A DNA stretch of 64,000 nucleotides, taken from positions 1 to 64,000 of the forward strand of contig MGUI01000035.1 of the NCBI GenBank assembly GCA_001799895.1. Direction: 5' to 3'. Made by a program: the position numbers and the translations under genes. The stretch comes from Elusimicrobia bacterium GWD2_63_28 (lineage in GTDB: Bacteria; Elusimicrobiota; Elusimicrobia; Elusimicrobiales; UBA9959). This document shows positions 32,809-41,792 of the stretch, piece by piece (within the stretch, counting starts at the first letter, position 1; each line of letters starts with the position of its first letter). Below the pieces are notes generated by a model. It ran no database searches and had not been told where the DNA came from. It saw only the letters and a program-made list of their open reading frames with translations.

Positions 32809-34368
32809 ATGGGAATATACAACGGCAGGCTCGGGTCAGGCGCTGAAGGGGCGCTCTCGCTGCTGGCGCTGGCAAATTTCGCGGGCGCCGCGGCGCACTC
32901 GGGGCTTCTCTACGGCCCCCCCTGGTACGCCCTGGCGGCCGGCTGGGCCGGGCTGTTCTCAGGGCTTGTTTTCTGGGCCGGTTCCCGGCGGAGCGGGGCT
33001 TTCTGGGACCCGCTGCGCCTGCGCCTGGGGGCCATGGCCTGCGGCCTCTGGGGGCTTTACCTCCTGTTTTTCAGCCTCGGCTACTCTTACTGGCTGCTCG
33101 ATATAATCTTCTCCATACTGGCGCTGCTGCTGTGGCTGGGCCGCGGCCGCGCGGTTTTCTTCATCTCCGCGCTCGGGATCTTCGCCGTTATCGGCATACG
33201 GCACACCGGCAACGGCTTCGTCATGGCTCTGCTGAACCTGCTGCTGTTGGCGCTGGCGCTGTGGGGCGGTGATTTTGCCGAAGAGCGGCTGGCACGCAAG
33301 GCGGCAGCCGCCGCCGGAGCGCCCCGGCGCAGAAAAAGCCCGGCGCTGGCCTGGGCCACAGCCGCCCTGTTCGTCCTGCTGGCGATTTACGTAGCGCGGC
33401 CTGTGTACCTTATGGTAAACCCGCCGGCCCGGCATAAAGCGCTGCTGGCCCTGGCGCCCTCTTTCCCCATACAGCCGCCGGAAACGCTGTCCCCCCAGGG
33501 AGCGCGCCTGCGCGCGCATGTGGTGGAACTGGCGGACAAGATCGGGGAAAGGTCCGCCTATCAGCCCGACGAGCAGGACCAGGCCCGGGATTATATCGTC
33601 GCGCAGCTGCGCGCCGACGGGTACGAGACGAAAATAATGGAGTACGCGGCGCAGCGCAAGAGCGCTTCGGGGCGCACCCGGCCTTATTACAATATCGAGG
33701 CGCGCCTCTTGCCGGCTAATCCCGCTCCGGACGGCGCGTGGGTGCTGGGCGCGCATTACGACACCGCTCCCGGCACCCCGGGCGCCGACGATAACGCCAG
33801 CGCTGTAGCCGTGATGCTGGAAGCCGCCCGCCTGCTGCGCAGCCAGGCCCCGGCGCGCGAGATCCGCTTTGTCGCCTACAGCACCGAAGAGCCGCCGTCC
33901 TTCACCACGCGCGACATGGGCAGTTTCCGCTACATGAGATATCTTAAAGAGAGCGGCGTGAAGGTCTACGGCCTGCTCAATTTGGAAATGCTGGGATATT
34001 TCAATGCCAAACCCAAGTCGCAGCTGTTCCCCCCTTTCATGAGCCTCATCCATCCCGATCGGGGAGACTTCGTCTCTTTGACCAGCAACCTGGGCAGCTA
34101 CGGCCTGCTGAAATCGGTGGAGAAGACCTGGCGGCAGGGCTCGGCCTTCCCCCTGGAGACGGTTTTCCTCCCCGCCGTGCCGTCGGCCCTGTTCATCTCG
34201 GACCATTTGAATTTCTGGTTCTCCGGCGAGCGAGCCCTGATGCTTACGGATACCGCTTATTTCCGCAACCCCTTCTACCACCAGTACGGCGACACGCCCG
34301 ACAAGCTGGACTACGAAAGAATGGCCGCCGTAACGGGCGCCGTGACTTTCGTCCTAAAAACTCAGTAG
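32809..34368 (+). CDS. M28 family peptidase with multi-span membrane N-terminus
   Basis: A 519-residue protein. The first ~205 residues contain six or seven transmembrane helices, and the remainder is an M28 zinc aminopeptidase domain on the outer side. Metal ligands are visible: His in LGAHYDTAPGTPGADDNAS (with the bridging Asp in ADDNAS), Glu in YSTEEPPSF (catalytic Glu next to the ligand), Glu in LNLEMLGY and His near the end in NPFYHQYGDTPDKLDYERM. M28 enzymes release N-terminal residues from peptides. Fusion to a membrane block is seen in some envelope-anchored members. A bidirectional terminator follows. Confidence 0.9.
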   Translation: MGIYNGRLGSGAEGALSLLALANFAGAAAHSGLLYGPPWYALAAGWAGLFSGLVFWAGSRRSGAFWDPLRLRLGAMACGLWGLYLLFFSLGYSYWLLDIIFSILALLLWLGRGRAVFFISALGIFAVIGIRHTGNGFVMALLNLLLLALALWGGDFAEERLARKAAAAAGAPRRRKSPALAWATAALFVLLAIYVARPVYLMVNPPARHKALLALAPSFPIQPPETLSPQGARLRAHVVELADKIGERSAYQPDEQDQARDYIVAQLRADGYETKIMEYAAQRKSASGRTRPYYNIEARLLPANPAPDGAWVLGAHYDTAPGTPGADDNASAVAVMLEAARLLRSQAPAREIRFVAYSTEEPPSFTTRDMGSFRYMRYLKESGVKVYGLLNLEMLGYFNAKPKSQLFPPFMSLIHPDRGDFVSLTSNLGSYGLLKSVEKTWRQGSAFPLETVFLPAVPSALFISDHLNFWFSGERALMLTDTAYFRNPFYHQYGDTPDKLDYERMAAVTGAVTFVLKTQ

Positions 34369-34390
34369 CCGCAGCGGCGCGGCCGCAAAT

Positions 34391-34424
34391 GACGAAGGGC
34401 GGACATTAAAGTCCGCCCTTCGTC
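34391..34424. terminator. Bidirectional terminator between M28 peptidase and mscL
   Basis: A perfect 14-bp stem GACGAAGGGCGGAC / GTCCGCCCTTCGTC with loop ATTAAA, placed between two convergent genes. Confidence 0.88.
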
Positions 34425-34442
34425 TTCTCCGCGCTAGCTGGA

Positions 34443-34886
34443 TTATTTAAGGTCCGAGGCGCAGTGCGCGCATTTCACGGCTTTGAGCGGGACGACCGAG
34501 AGGCACAGCGGGCATTCCTTGGTGTTCGGCTCGGCGGCGGGCGCCGGCTTGTCGAATTTGGCTTTCAGCCTGTTCATCTGGCTGATCATCAGGAAGATAG
34601 CCCCGGCGACTATCAGGAAGTTGATGATGGTGTTGAGGAACAGCCCGTAGTTGATGGTGGCGGCGCCGGCCTTCTGGGCCTCGGCCAGGCTGGCGTAGGC
34701 CACGCCGGAGAGGTTGATATAGAGGCTGGAGAAATCCACGCCCCCGGTCAGCCGGCCTATGGGCGGCATTATCACATCGCTCACCAGCGAAGTGACTATC
34801 TTGCCGAAAGCGCCGCCTATGATGACGCCGACGGCCATGTCCACCACATTGCCGCGCATTATGAATTCTTTGAAGTCTTTAAGCAT
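34443..34886 (-). CDS. mscL: Large-conductance mechanosensitive channel MscL with zinc-ribbon tail
   Basis: A 147-residue MscL. The N-terminal helix [28 protein letters not shown] is canonical, followed by TM1 with the pore residues, a periplasmic loop (about 45-78) and TM2 (about 82-104). The C-terminus carries CPLC and CAHC pairs about 12 residues apart, a zinc-ribbon-like tail in place of the simple helical bundle end; this type occurs in many bacteria. It relieves hypo-osmotic stress by opening under membrane tension. Confidence 0.97.
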   Translation of the reverse strand: MLKDFKEFIMRGNVVDMAVGVIIGGAFGKIVTSLVSDVIMPPIGRLTGGVDFSSLYINLSGVAYASLAEAQKAGAATINYGLFLNTIINFLIVAGAIFLMISQMNRLKAKFDKPAPAAEPNTKECPLCLSVVPLKAVKCAHCASDLK

Positions 34887-35026
34887 TTTTCCCCTGGTAC
34901 TTTATTGAACCGGCCTTCAGTCCTGCGGATAGAAAGAAGAGCCTGTAAAGAATCCTACAAAAATTAGCGCGCAGTCTGCCAAGAGCTTCCCCGGCCGTCC
35001 CGGCGCTCCGGGCCTCCCCGCCTAAT

Positions 35027-35035
35027 TGATATAAT
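35027..35035 (+). promoter_or_regulatory. Extended -10 promoter of metG, leaderless geometry
   Basis: TGATATAAT is an extended -10 box (TG-n-TATAAT). It is followed by six bases (TCACTT) and then ATG 35042, with no room for a ribosome binding site. No good -35 is seen, as is common with extended -10 boxes. Confidence 0.65.
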
Positions 35036-35041
35036 TCACTT

Positions 35042-36733
35042 ATGTCCAAATACCTCATCACCAGCGCCCTGCCCTACGCCAACGGCCCCATCCACTTCGG
35101 CCATATCGCCGGGGCCTACCTGCCGGCCGACATCTTTACCCGCTTCCTGCGGCAGAACGGCGAGGACGCGCTCTACATCTGCGGCACCGACGAGCACGGC
35201 GTGGCCATCACCATCGGCGCCGAGAAGGCCGGCGTGCCGTACCAGCAGTACGTCGACGGGCATCACAAGACCATCAAGGCCTTCTTCGACAAGCTCAATA
35301 TCCGCTTCGACCATTTTTCCCGCACCACCCTGCCCGAGCATTTCCCGCTGTGCCAGGAATTTTTCCTGGACCTCCACAAGAAAGGCTTCATCAAGCCCGC
35401 CGTGGAGGCGCAGTTCTTCTGCGTCAAGTGCAACCGCTTCCTGGCGGACCGCTACGTCACCGGCGCCTGCCCCAAGTGCGGCGCGGGCGAGGTGCGCGGC
35501 GATGAGTGCACCAAGTGCGGCGAGTGGCTGGAGCCGTCCAAGATCATCGCCCCCTCCTGCAAGGTCTGCGGCAGCGTGCCGGAGATCCGCAAGGTCACCC
35601 AGTATTTCCTCGACCTTACCGCTTTCGCCCCCCGCCTGAAGGAATGGCTGGGCGCGAAGACCGACTGGAAGCCGAACGTCCGCAACAAGGCGCTCTCCAT
35701 GATTGAGGAGGGCCTGGTGCAGCGCTCCATCACCCGCGAGCTCACCTGGGGCGTGCCGGTGCCGCTGCCCGAAGCCAAGGGCAAGGTGCTCTATGTCTGG
35801 TTCGACGCGCCCATCGGCTATATCTCGGCTACGATGGAATGGGCCAAGCTCAAGGGCGAGCCCGAGGCCTGGAAGGACTGGTGGCAGAACAAGGACAGCA
35901 AGCTCATCCATTTCATCGGCAAGGACAATATCATCTTCCATACCATTATCTGGCCGGCCATGCTGATGGGCCAGGACAAGCCGTGGATCCTGCCCGACAA
36001 TGTGCCGGGCAACGAGTTCTACAACCTGGAGAACCGCAAGTTCTCCAAGTCAGAGGGCTGGTACATAGATACCGACGACTTCTTCTCTAAGTATTCCGTG
36101 GACGCACTGCGCTACGCCATCGCCTCCAACGGGCCCGAGACCGCGGACTCGCAGTTCCTGTGGGAAGACTTCGCCGCCCGCAACAACGAGCTGGCCGACA
36201 CCCTGGGCAACCTGGTCAACCGCTGTTTCTCTTTCATGAAGAAGAACTTCGACGGCAAGATCCCCGCCGCCGGCGAGCTGAAGCCCGAGGACAGAGCACT
36301 GCTCGACGGCATGGCCCCCGCCTTCGAGGAAACCGGCGCCTTCTACCGCTCGTACAAGGTGCGGCAGGCCGTTTCCCGCGCCATGGCGCTGGCCATGGCC
36401 GCCAATAAGTACGTCAACGACACGGCCCCCTGGACGTTGCGAAAGACCGACATTGTCCGCTGCGCCACGGTGCTCAACGTGGCCTCGCGCGCCATCATAA
36501 ACGCCGCGGTGCTGCTCTACCCGGTGATCCCGGACACGGCGCTGAAGATCCTGGCCAAGGCCGGCCTGCCGCCCGGCGACAAACCGCCGGACTTCAAGCC
36601 TTACGAGCCCAGCCTCGACAACATGGCGCTGGGCGAGGATAGCTCGCTGCTGTTCGCGAAGATACTGCCGGAGCAGGTGAAGGCCGAAGTGGAGAAGCTG
36701 AAAGCCATGGGAGAAGCGGCGCAGGCGAAATAA
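35042..36733 (+). CDS. metG: Methionyl-tRNA synthetase
   Basis: A 563-residue class I synthetase. It has the HIGH motif variant HFGH in YANGPIHFGHIAGAYLPADI, the KMSKS variant KFSKS in NRKFSKSEGW, and a zinc-knuckle insert with four CxxC pairs (CVKC, CPKC, CTKC, CKVC), the two-zinc type. WFDAPIGYISAT and the anticodon-binding helical domain (about 400-540) follow. There is no C-terminal dimerisation (tRBD) domain; the protein ends KAMGEAAQAK. It charges tRNA-Met. It is a single-gene unit with its own promoter and terminator. Confidence 0.97.
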   Translation: MSKYLITSALPYANGPIHFGHIAGAYLPADIFTRFLRQNGEDALYICGTDEHGVAITIGAEKAGVPYQQYVDGHHKTIKAFFDKLNIRFDHFSRTTLPEHFPLCQEFFLDLHKKGFIKPAVEAQFFCVKCNRFLADRYVTGACPKCGAGEVRGDECTKCGEWLEPSKIIAPSCKVCGSVPEIRKVTQYFLDLTAFAPRLKEWLGAKTDWKPNVRNKALSMIEEGLVQRSITRELTWGVPVPLPEAKGKVLYVWFDAPIGYISATMEWAKLKGEPEAWKDWWQNKDSKLIHFIGKDNIIFHTIIWPAMLMGQDKPWILPDNVPGNEFYNLENRKFSKSEGWYIDTDDFFSKYSVDALRYAIASNGPETADSQFLWEDFAARNNELADTLGNLVNRCFSFMKKNFDGKIPAAGELKPEDRALLDGMAPAFEETGAFYRSYKVRQAVSRAMALAMAANKYVNDTAPWTLRKTDIVRCATVLNVASRAIINAAVLLYPVIPDTALKILAKAGLPPGDKPPDFKPYEPSLDNMALGEDSSLLFAKILPEQVKAEVEKLKAMGEAAQAK

Positions 36734-36753
36734 GCCGCGGCTCCCTTAAAACA

Positions 36754-36780
36754 GAAAACCCCCCGGCGGGGTTTTTTGTT
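36754..36780 (+). terminator. Terminator after metG
   Basis: AAAACCCC / GGGGTTTT hairpin with a short CCGGC loop and a run of T, 20 bp after the stop. It lies next to the stop of the convergent peptidase gene and may serve both. Confidence 0.88.
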
Positions 36781-36782
36781 TT

Positions 36783-37640
36783 TCAGGACTTGGTTCTTGA
36801 GTTCTTTTGTGAGGCGGTGCGGGCCGGGGCTGTTTTTTTGCCGGCCGCGGTTTTAGCGGCGCCGGGCTTGCGGGCCGCCGAGCGGGCGGCGGGTTTTTTA
36901 CGGCGGGTCTTGCGGCGCACGGGGCGGCGCATCACCCAGTAGCGGCTCTTGCCCACGTCGAGGTGGGTGAAGCCCTTGTACGGGTAATAGCCTATGCCGC
37001 CGGCCCCCAGCTTGCGGCCGAAAGTCTTTACCTTGGTGGAACTGTAGCCGGGGATGCGGATGTCGGCCGCCCAGCCCAGCATGTGCAGGCTTTCCCTGGC
37101 CGCGCCGCGTATGCGGTGATTGTTCGTGGGCGTGCGGTAGCCGCTCAGGAGAGTGAGTCCCCTCTTGCCGAATTTATCCTCTACGGCGTCGAGCAGCTCT
37201 ATCAGCTTCACCGACATCTGTATCTCGCGGCCGGTAAGGCTGCAGCGCATGGCTTTATCCAGCCTGGCCAGCTCGGCCCCGTCGTAGGAGCCGTCCTCGC
37301 GGCGGTAGCGCGCGGTGATCTTCTCGCCGTTGTCGGCGCGCGTGAGGGTGAGGCTGCCGTTGCCGCCCAGGTTCACCGGCTGCGGCGCATGCGCCAGGCC
37401 GCTGCTGATGTAGAGGTATTCCTCGCCGTCTTCGCCCTCTTCCAGGGCCACCACTTCGGCCTCTGTAACGGGCGCGGTGTCGGACTCCACGGCGTAGTCG
37501 GGAATATAGGCCAGCTGCTCCAGCAGCGCGGGCGACCGCACTTCCAGCGGGTCCTCGCTGACGGGACCAAGGCCCTGCGCGGCCGCGTAAGGCGCCGGAA
37601 GCGTACCCAGTAAGATAGAAATGATGAGGAGGTATCTCAT
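36783..37640 (-). CDS. YcbK-like M15 peptidase/DUF882 protein with basic tail
   Basis: A 285-residue secreted protein with a signal peptide (about 1-21). The C-terminal core (about 125-230) is of the M15_3/DUF882 type: LLSGYRTPTNNHRIRGAARE, then SLHMLGWAADIRI and FTHLDVG supply the zinc-binding His-Asp-His. Family members act on peptidoglycan peptides. The last ~50 residues are almost all K, R, A, P, S and T (for example RRKTRRKKPAARSAARKPGA), resembling a histone-H1-like tail. The tail could bind an anionic polymer. The middle part (about 35-120) is unknown. Confidence 0.85.
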   Translation of the reverse strand: MRYLLIISILLGTLPAPYAAAQGLGPVSEDPLEVRSPALLEQLAYIPDYAVESDTAPVTEAEVVALEEGEDGEEYLYISSGLAHAPQPVNLGGNGSLTLTRADNGEKITARYRREDGSYDGAELARLDKAMRCSLTGREIQMSVKLIELLDAVEDKFGKRGLTLLSGYRTPTNNHRIRGAARESLHMLGWAADIRIPGYSSTKVKTFGRKLGAGGIGYYPYKGFTHLDVGKSRYWVMRRPVRRKTRRKKPAARSAARKPGAAKTAAGKKTAPARTASQKNSRTKS

Positions 37641-37717
37641 GCGGTAGGAAGGTATTATTTTACCAAAATACCGCCGTCCCCGCTCCGCTTTTCTTGATAT
37701 CGGTCAACGCCGCTCCG

Positions 37718-40700
37718 TCAGGCCGGCCGCTCCCCCTTCGAGAAATAGCCGTACAGGGCCGGCAGCACCAGCAAGGTCAGCACGGTTGAGGTAAGCAGCC
37801 CGCCTATCACCACCACGGCCAGCGGCCGCTGCACCTCCGAGCCGGGGCCCGATGCGAACAGCATGGGCACCAGGCTGGCCACGGTTATCAGAGCCGTCAT
37901 CAGCACCGGCCGCAGGCGGCGCAGGCAGCCCTCGGGGATGGCCTCAGCCATGGGCAGCCCTTTGGCGCGCAGCTGGTTGATATGCGTCACCAGCACCACG
38001 CCGTTAAGCACCGCCACGCCGAACAGGGCGATGAACCCGACGGCGGCGGGAACTGAAAGATACTGCCCCGAGACATACAGCGCCGCTATGCCGCCGGCCA
38101 GCGCCAGCGGCAGATTCAGCAGCACCAGCACAGCCTGCCGCAGGGAGTTGAACGTAAGCGCCAACAGCAGGAAGATCAGCAGGATGGCCGCCGGGACTAT
38201 CACGCCCAGCTTCTTCATGGCCCTCTGCTGGTTCTCGAACTGCCCGCCCCAGGTCAGGTAATAGCCGGCCGGCAGCGGCACGCTGCTGCGTATCTTCTCC
38301 TGGGCCTCGGCGACAAAACCGCCCAGGTCCCGGCCGCTCACATTGGCTTCCACCAAAATACGCCGCTTGCCGAATTCGCGCCCTATCTGCACCGGGCCCT
38401 GCACGCGCTTAATGTCGGCCAGCATGGACAGCGGCACCCGCGCCCCTGACGGAGCGGTGATAACGATCTTCCCGAGCGCCCCCAGGGAATCCCGTTCGGT
38501 CTCGGGCAGCCGCACGGTGATGTCGAAGGCCCTGTCTCCCTCGTAGACCACGCCCGCCGGGCGGCCGCCCAGCGCGGTCTCTATCACGTCGTTGATGTCG
38601 GAGACATTGAGGCCGTAGCGGGAGATCATGCTGCGGTTGAGCTCGATGTTCACATAGGCCTGCCCGCCCTGGCGCTCCATGGCCACGTCGGTAGCGCCGC
38701 GCACCTGGCCCAGCGCGGCCGCTATGCCGGCGCCTTTCCGGGTGAGCAGGTCCAGGTCGTCGCCGTAAAGGCGTATGGCCAGCTGCGACCTGGTGCCGGC
38801 CACCAGCTCGTCTATGCGGCACTGGATGGGCTGGCTGAAGCCCACCACCACGCCCGGGATCACCGCCAGCGCGGCCCGCATCTTTTCAAAGAGCTCGTCG
38901 CGGGTTTTGGCGGTCTTCCACTCCCCGCGCGGCTTCAGCACGCCGAGGAAGCCGGTCTTCTCCACGCCGCGGGCCTCGATGGCCCGGCCGGTCCAGCCGG
39001 TCTTGGAAACCACGGTGACCAGCTCCGGGAATTTAGCTTTCAGTATCTGCTCCATCTTCTTCGCCGTCCCGGCCGAGGTGGCCAGCGAAGCCCCGGGCAG
39101 GATGGCGGTGTCCATGTCGAAGGAGCCCTCGTCCATCACCGGCACGAACTCGGTGCCCAGAAAGGGAACCAGCGCCAGGCTCCCGGCCAGCAGCAGGGAG
39201 CCGCCGGCGAGCACCATTTTCTTATGCGCTATGCTCCAGGCCAGCGCGGGCCGGTACAGCCGCATCGCAAAGCCCAGCAGCGGGCTTTGTTTGTCCGGCG
39301 CGGGGCGCAGCGCGGCCGCGCACAGCGCCGGTATCACGGTGAGGGACAGCAGCAGCGAAGAGAACAGCGCCAGCATCACCGTCAGCGCCAGCGGCCCGAA
39401 CATCTTGCCCTCTATGCCCTCCAGCGCGAGTATCGGGATGAAAGTCAGCGCGATGATAAGCTCGCCGAAGATGCTGGGCTTGCGCACCTCTATTATGGCC
39501 TCGGCCACGGACTTTTCGCGGTGCGCGGGGTCCCGGTCAAGGCTCAGGTGATGCAGCGCGTTCTCCACCTGTATAATGGTCGAGTCTATGATCATGCCGA
39601 TGGAGATGGCGAGCCCGCCCAGCGACATCAGATTGGCGGTCATGCCGAACCAGCGCATGGCCAGGAAGGTCAGCAGCATGGCCAGCGGCAGCGCCAGGAT
39701 GGTTACAAACGAGCCGCGGAAGCTCAGCAGGAACAAGTATAGAACTACGACCACTATCGCCGAGCCCTCGGCGAGCGCCTTGACGATGGTCTTAACGCTG
39801 CTGTCGATGACGGTGTCGCGCGTGTAGAACGGCGCTATCTTCAGGCCGGCGGGCAACAGCGTGCCCGAGTTTATCTCGGCCACTTTCTCCTGCACGCGGG
39901 CCACCACGGCCCGGCTGTTCTCGCCCTTGAGCATCATCACCACGCCGCCCACCGCCTCCTTTTTGCCGTCTATGTAGGAGGCGCCCTGCCGCACGGCGTG
40001 GCCTTCCTGTACGCGGGCCACGTCCTTCACCAGTACCGGGGAGCCGCCGCGGTCCGCTACCACTATCTCGCCCAGTTCCGCCGCGTTCTTTATCAGGCCC
40101 AGGCCGCGTATCAGCAGCTGTTCGCCGGCGGTCTCCAGCAGGCCGCCGCCCACGTTGGAATTATTGCGCCCGATGGCGTCATAAAGTTCTTTAAGGCTGA
40201 CGCCGTACTGCGTCATGCGCCCGGGCAGGGCCACCACCTGGTATTCCTTGATGTACCCGCCGAAAGAGTTGATCTCGCCCACGCCCGCCACGCTTTTAAG
40301 TATCGGCGCCACCACCCAGTCTTCCAGGGTGCGCAGCTCGGCCAGCTGCTCCGGCGTTTCGTCTCCGCTCCCGGTCTCGAGCGTGTACTGGTAGATCTCG
40401 CCCATGGCCGTGGCCGGCGGGCCCATGGCTATCTCTATCCCTTCGCCCAGCTTCTCGCGCGCCTCGGTGAGGCGCTCGGAAACCTGCTGCCTGGCGAAAT
40501 AAAGGTCCGTGCCGTCTTTAAAAACCACCGTGACTACCGAAATGCCGTACTTGGAGGCGGAGCGCAGCTGCGTCAGGCCCGGCAGGCCGCGCAGCACGTT
40601 CTCCACCTGGTAGGTCACCAGCTTCTCCACTTCCAGCGGGGACTTGCCCGGCGCCACCGAAACTATCTCCACCTGCACGCTGGTCACGTCGGGAAAGGCG

Positions 40701-40816
40701 TCTATGGGCAGCGTGCGCAGCGCGGCCGCGCCCACCGCGGCTATGATAAAGGCGGCCGACAGCACCAGCCATTTATGGCGGATGGAAAAATAGATGGAAT
40801 TAATGAGCATGCTCAT
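37718..40816 (-). CDS. Heavy-metal efflux RND transporter (CusA/CzcA family)
   Basis: A 1032-residue RND pump with the two-fold layout of 12 helices and large periplasmic loops. N-terminal TLPIDAFPDVTSVQVEI is typical of metal RND pumps. The TM4 motif LAISIGMIIDSTIIQVEN carries one Asp and the VEN end, closer to the CusA-like group than to CzcA, which has DFG and DGA. The C-terminal VLNGVVLV and the final helices are intact. Its start overlaps the end of the membrane-fusion gene by 17 bp. It exports a metal ion from periplasm or cytoplasm to the outside; given the neighbouring nikR-linked genes, nickel or cobalt is possible, copper or silver also. Confidence 0.92.
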   Translation of the reverse strand: MSMLINSIYFSIRHKWLVLSAAFIIAAVGAAALRTLPIDAFPDVTSVQVEIVSVAPGKSPLEVEKLVTYQVENVLRGLPGLTQLRSASKYGISVVTVVFKDGTDLYFARQQVSERLTEAREKLGEGIEIAMGPPATAMGEIYQYTLETGSGDETPEQLAELRTLEDWVVAPILKSVAGVGEINSFGGYIKEYQVVALPGRMTQYGVSLKELYDAIGRNNSNVGGGLLETAGEQLLIRGLGLIKNAAELGEIVVADRGGSPVLVKDVARVQEGHAVRQGASYIDGKKEAVGGVVMMLKGENSRAVVARVQEKVAEINSGTLLPAGLKIAPFYTRDTVIDSSVKTIVKALAEGSAIVVVVLYLFLLSFRGSFVTILALPLAMLLTFLAMRWFGMTANLMSLGGLAISIGMIIDSTIIQVENALHHLSLDRDPAHREKSVAEAIIEVRKPSIFGELIIALTFIPILALEGIEGKMFGPLALTVMLALFSSLLLSLTVIPALCAAALRPAPDKQSPLLGFAMRLYRPALAWSIAHKKMVLAGGSLLLAGSLALVPFLGTEFVPVMDEGSFDMDTAILPGASLATSAGTAKKMEQILKAKFPELVTVVSKTGWTGRAIEARGVEKTGFLGVLKPRGEWKTAKTRDELFEKMRAALAVIPGVVVGFSQPIQCRIDELVAGTRSQLAIRLYGDDLDLLTRKGAGIAAALGQVRGATDVAMERQGGQAYVNIELNRSMISRYGLNVSDINDVIETALGGRPAGVVYEGDRAFDITVRLPETERDSLGALGKIVITAPSGARVPLSMLADIKRVQGPVQIGREFGKRRILVEANVSGRDLGGFVAEAQEKIRSSVPLPAGYYLTWGGQFENQQRAMKKLGVIVPAAILLIFLLLALTFNSLRQAVLVLLNLPLALAGGIAALYVSGQYLSVPAAVGFIALFGVAVLNGVVLVTHINQLRAKGLPMAEAIPEGCLRRLRPVLMTALITVASLVPMLFASGPGSEVQRPLAVVVIGGLLTSTVLTLLVLPALYGYFSKGERPA

Positions 40817-41792
40817 CTCCCCCCATCTCGGCCTTCAGCATTTCGGATTTCAGCAGGAAGGCCCCTTCCACCACCACCTTATCCCCCGGCGACAGGCCCT
40901 TCTTTATTTCCACCAGCCCGTCCTTCTCGCGGCCGGTCGCCACGGGCCTGGCGGTAAATACGGTTTTCCCGGTCTTGACGAAGACGAAGGCGCCCTCCGG
41001 CCCGTTCTGCACGGCGTCGGCGCGCACCGCCACGCCCTGAAAATAGCTCCCGGTGCGCACGGAGGCGTCTATAAACATGCCGAACTTCAGCAGTCCGTCT
41101 GGGTTCTCTATCGAGACCCGCGCCTTTACCGTGCGGCTCAGCGTGTCTATCTCCGGCGAGAGCGAGACCACCGTGCCGCTGAACACCGCGTTCGGATAGG
41201 CGGCCGTCCTGATGCCGGCTTTCTGCCCGGGCTTCACCAGTTCGAGGTTCCGCTCGGGGATATCCAGCACGCCCCAGAGCGGGTCCACGTCGGTCAGGGT
41301 GACCAGGAAGCTCATCTCGTTGACCTGGTCTCCGGCGGCGGCGTGCACCGCCGTTACGAGCCCCTTGTGCGGGGCCGTCACCTGCGTTTCGGCGCCGGCG
41401 GAGGTTGTTATTACCGCCAGCACCTCGCCGGGCCGCACCGCGGCCCCGAGCGCGGCTGGCAGGGCCTTCACCCTGCCGGTACCGCCGGCGGTCACATGCT
41501 GCGGCTTCTGCGCGTCCTGCAGAACCCGGCCCATGGCCTGGAAGGTCTCGGCCACCGCCGCCCGGCGCATGACCTCCGTTTTTATCCCAGCTTCTGCCTG
41601 AGCCGCGGCCGTTATTTCTACGAGCCCGCCGCCCCCGGCGTGTCCGTCCTCGTCCTCGTGCCCGTCATGACCGGCCTCCCCGGCCGCTTCATCATGCCCG
41701 GAGTGCTCTTCCGCTGGCGCCGCGGGCTTGTCGCCGCAGGCGTAAGCGCCCAGCAAAGCCGCCGCCAGGAAAAGGTTTATCAGGATCTTCAT
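40800..41792 (-). CDS. Membrane-fusion (adaptor) protein of metal efflux system (CusB/CzcB family)
   Basis: A 330-residue adaptor with an N-terminal signal and probable lipobox (LLGAYAC, so a lipoprotein). A His/Asp/Glu-rich stretch follows (about 28-55, with GHDEAAGEAGHDGHEDEDGH) and could bind metal. The lipoyl/barrel-sandwich and beta-barrel domains follow (GTGRVKALPAALGAAVRPGEVL, FVKTGKTVFTARPVATGREKDG). It bridges the RND pump with the outer-membrane factor. It overlaps both flanking genes by a few bases, so the three are one operon. Confidence 0.9.
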   Translation of the reverse strand: MKILINLFLAAALLGAYACGDKPAAPAEEHSGHDEAAGEAGHDGHEDEDGHAGGGGLVEITAAAQAEAGIKTEVMRRAAVAETFQAMGRVLQDAQKPQHVTAGGTGRVKALPAALGAAVRPGEVLAVITTSAGAETQVTAPHKGLVTAVHAAAGDQVNEMSFLVTLTDVDPLWGVLDIPERNLELVKPGQKAGIRTAAYPNAVFSGTVVSLSPEIDTLSRTVKARVSIENPDGLLKFGMFIDASVRTGSYFQGVAVRADAVQNGPEGAFVFVKTGKTVFTARPVATGREKDGLVEIKKGLSPGDKVVVEGAFLLKSEMLKAEMGGDEHAH

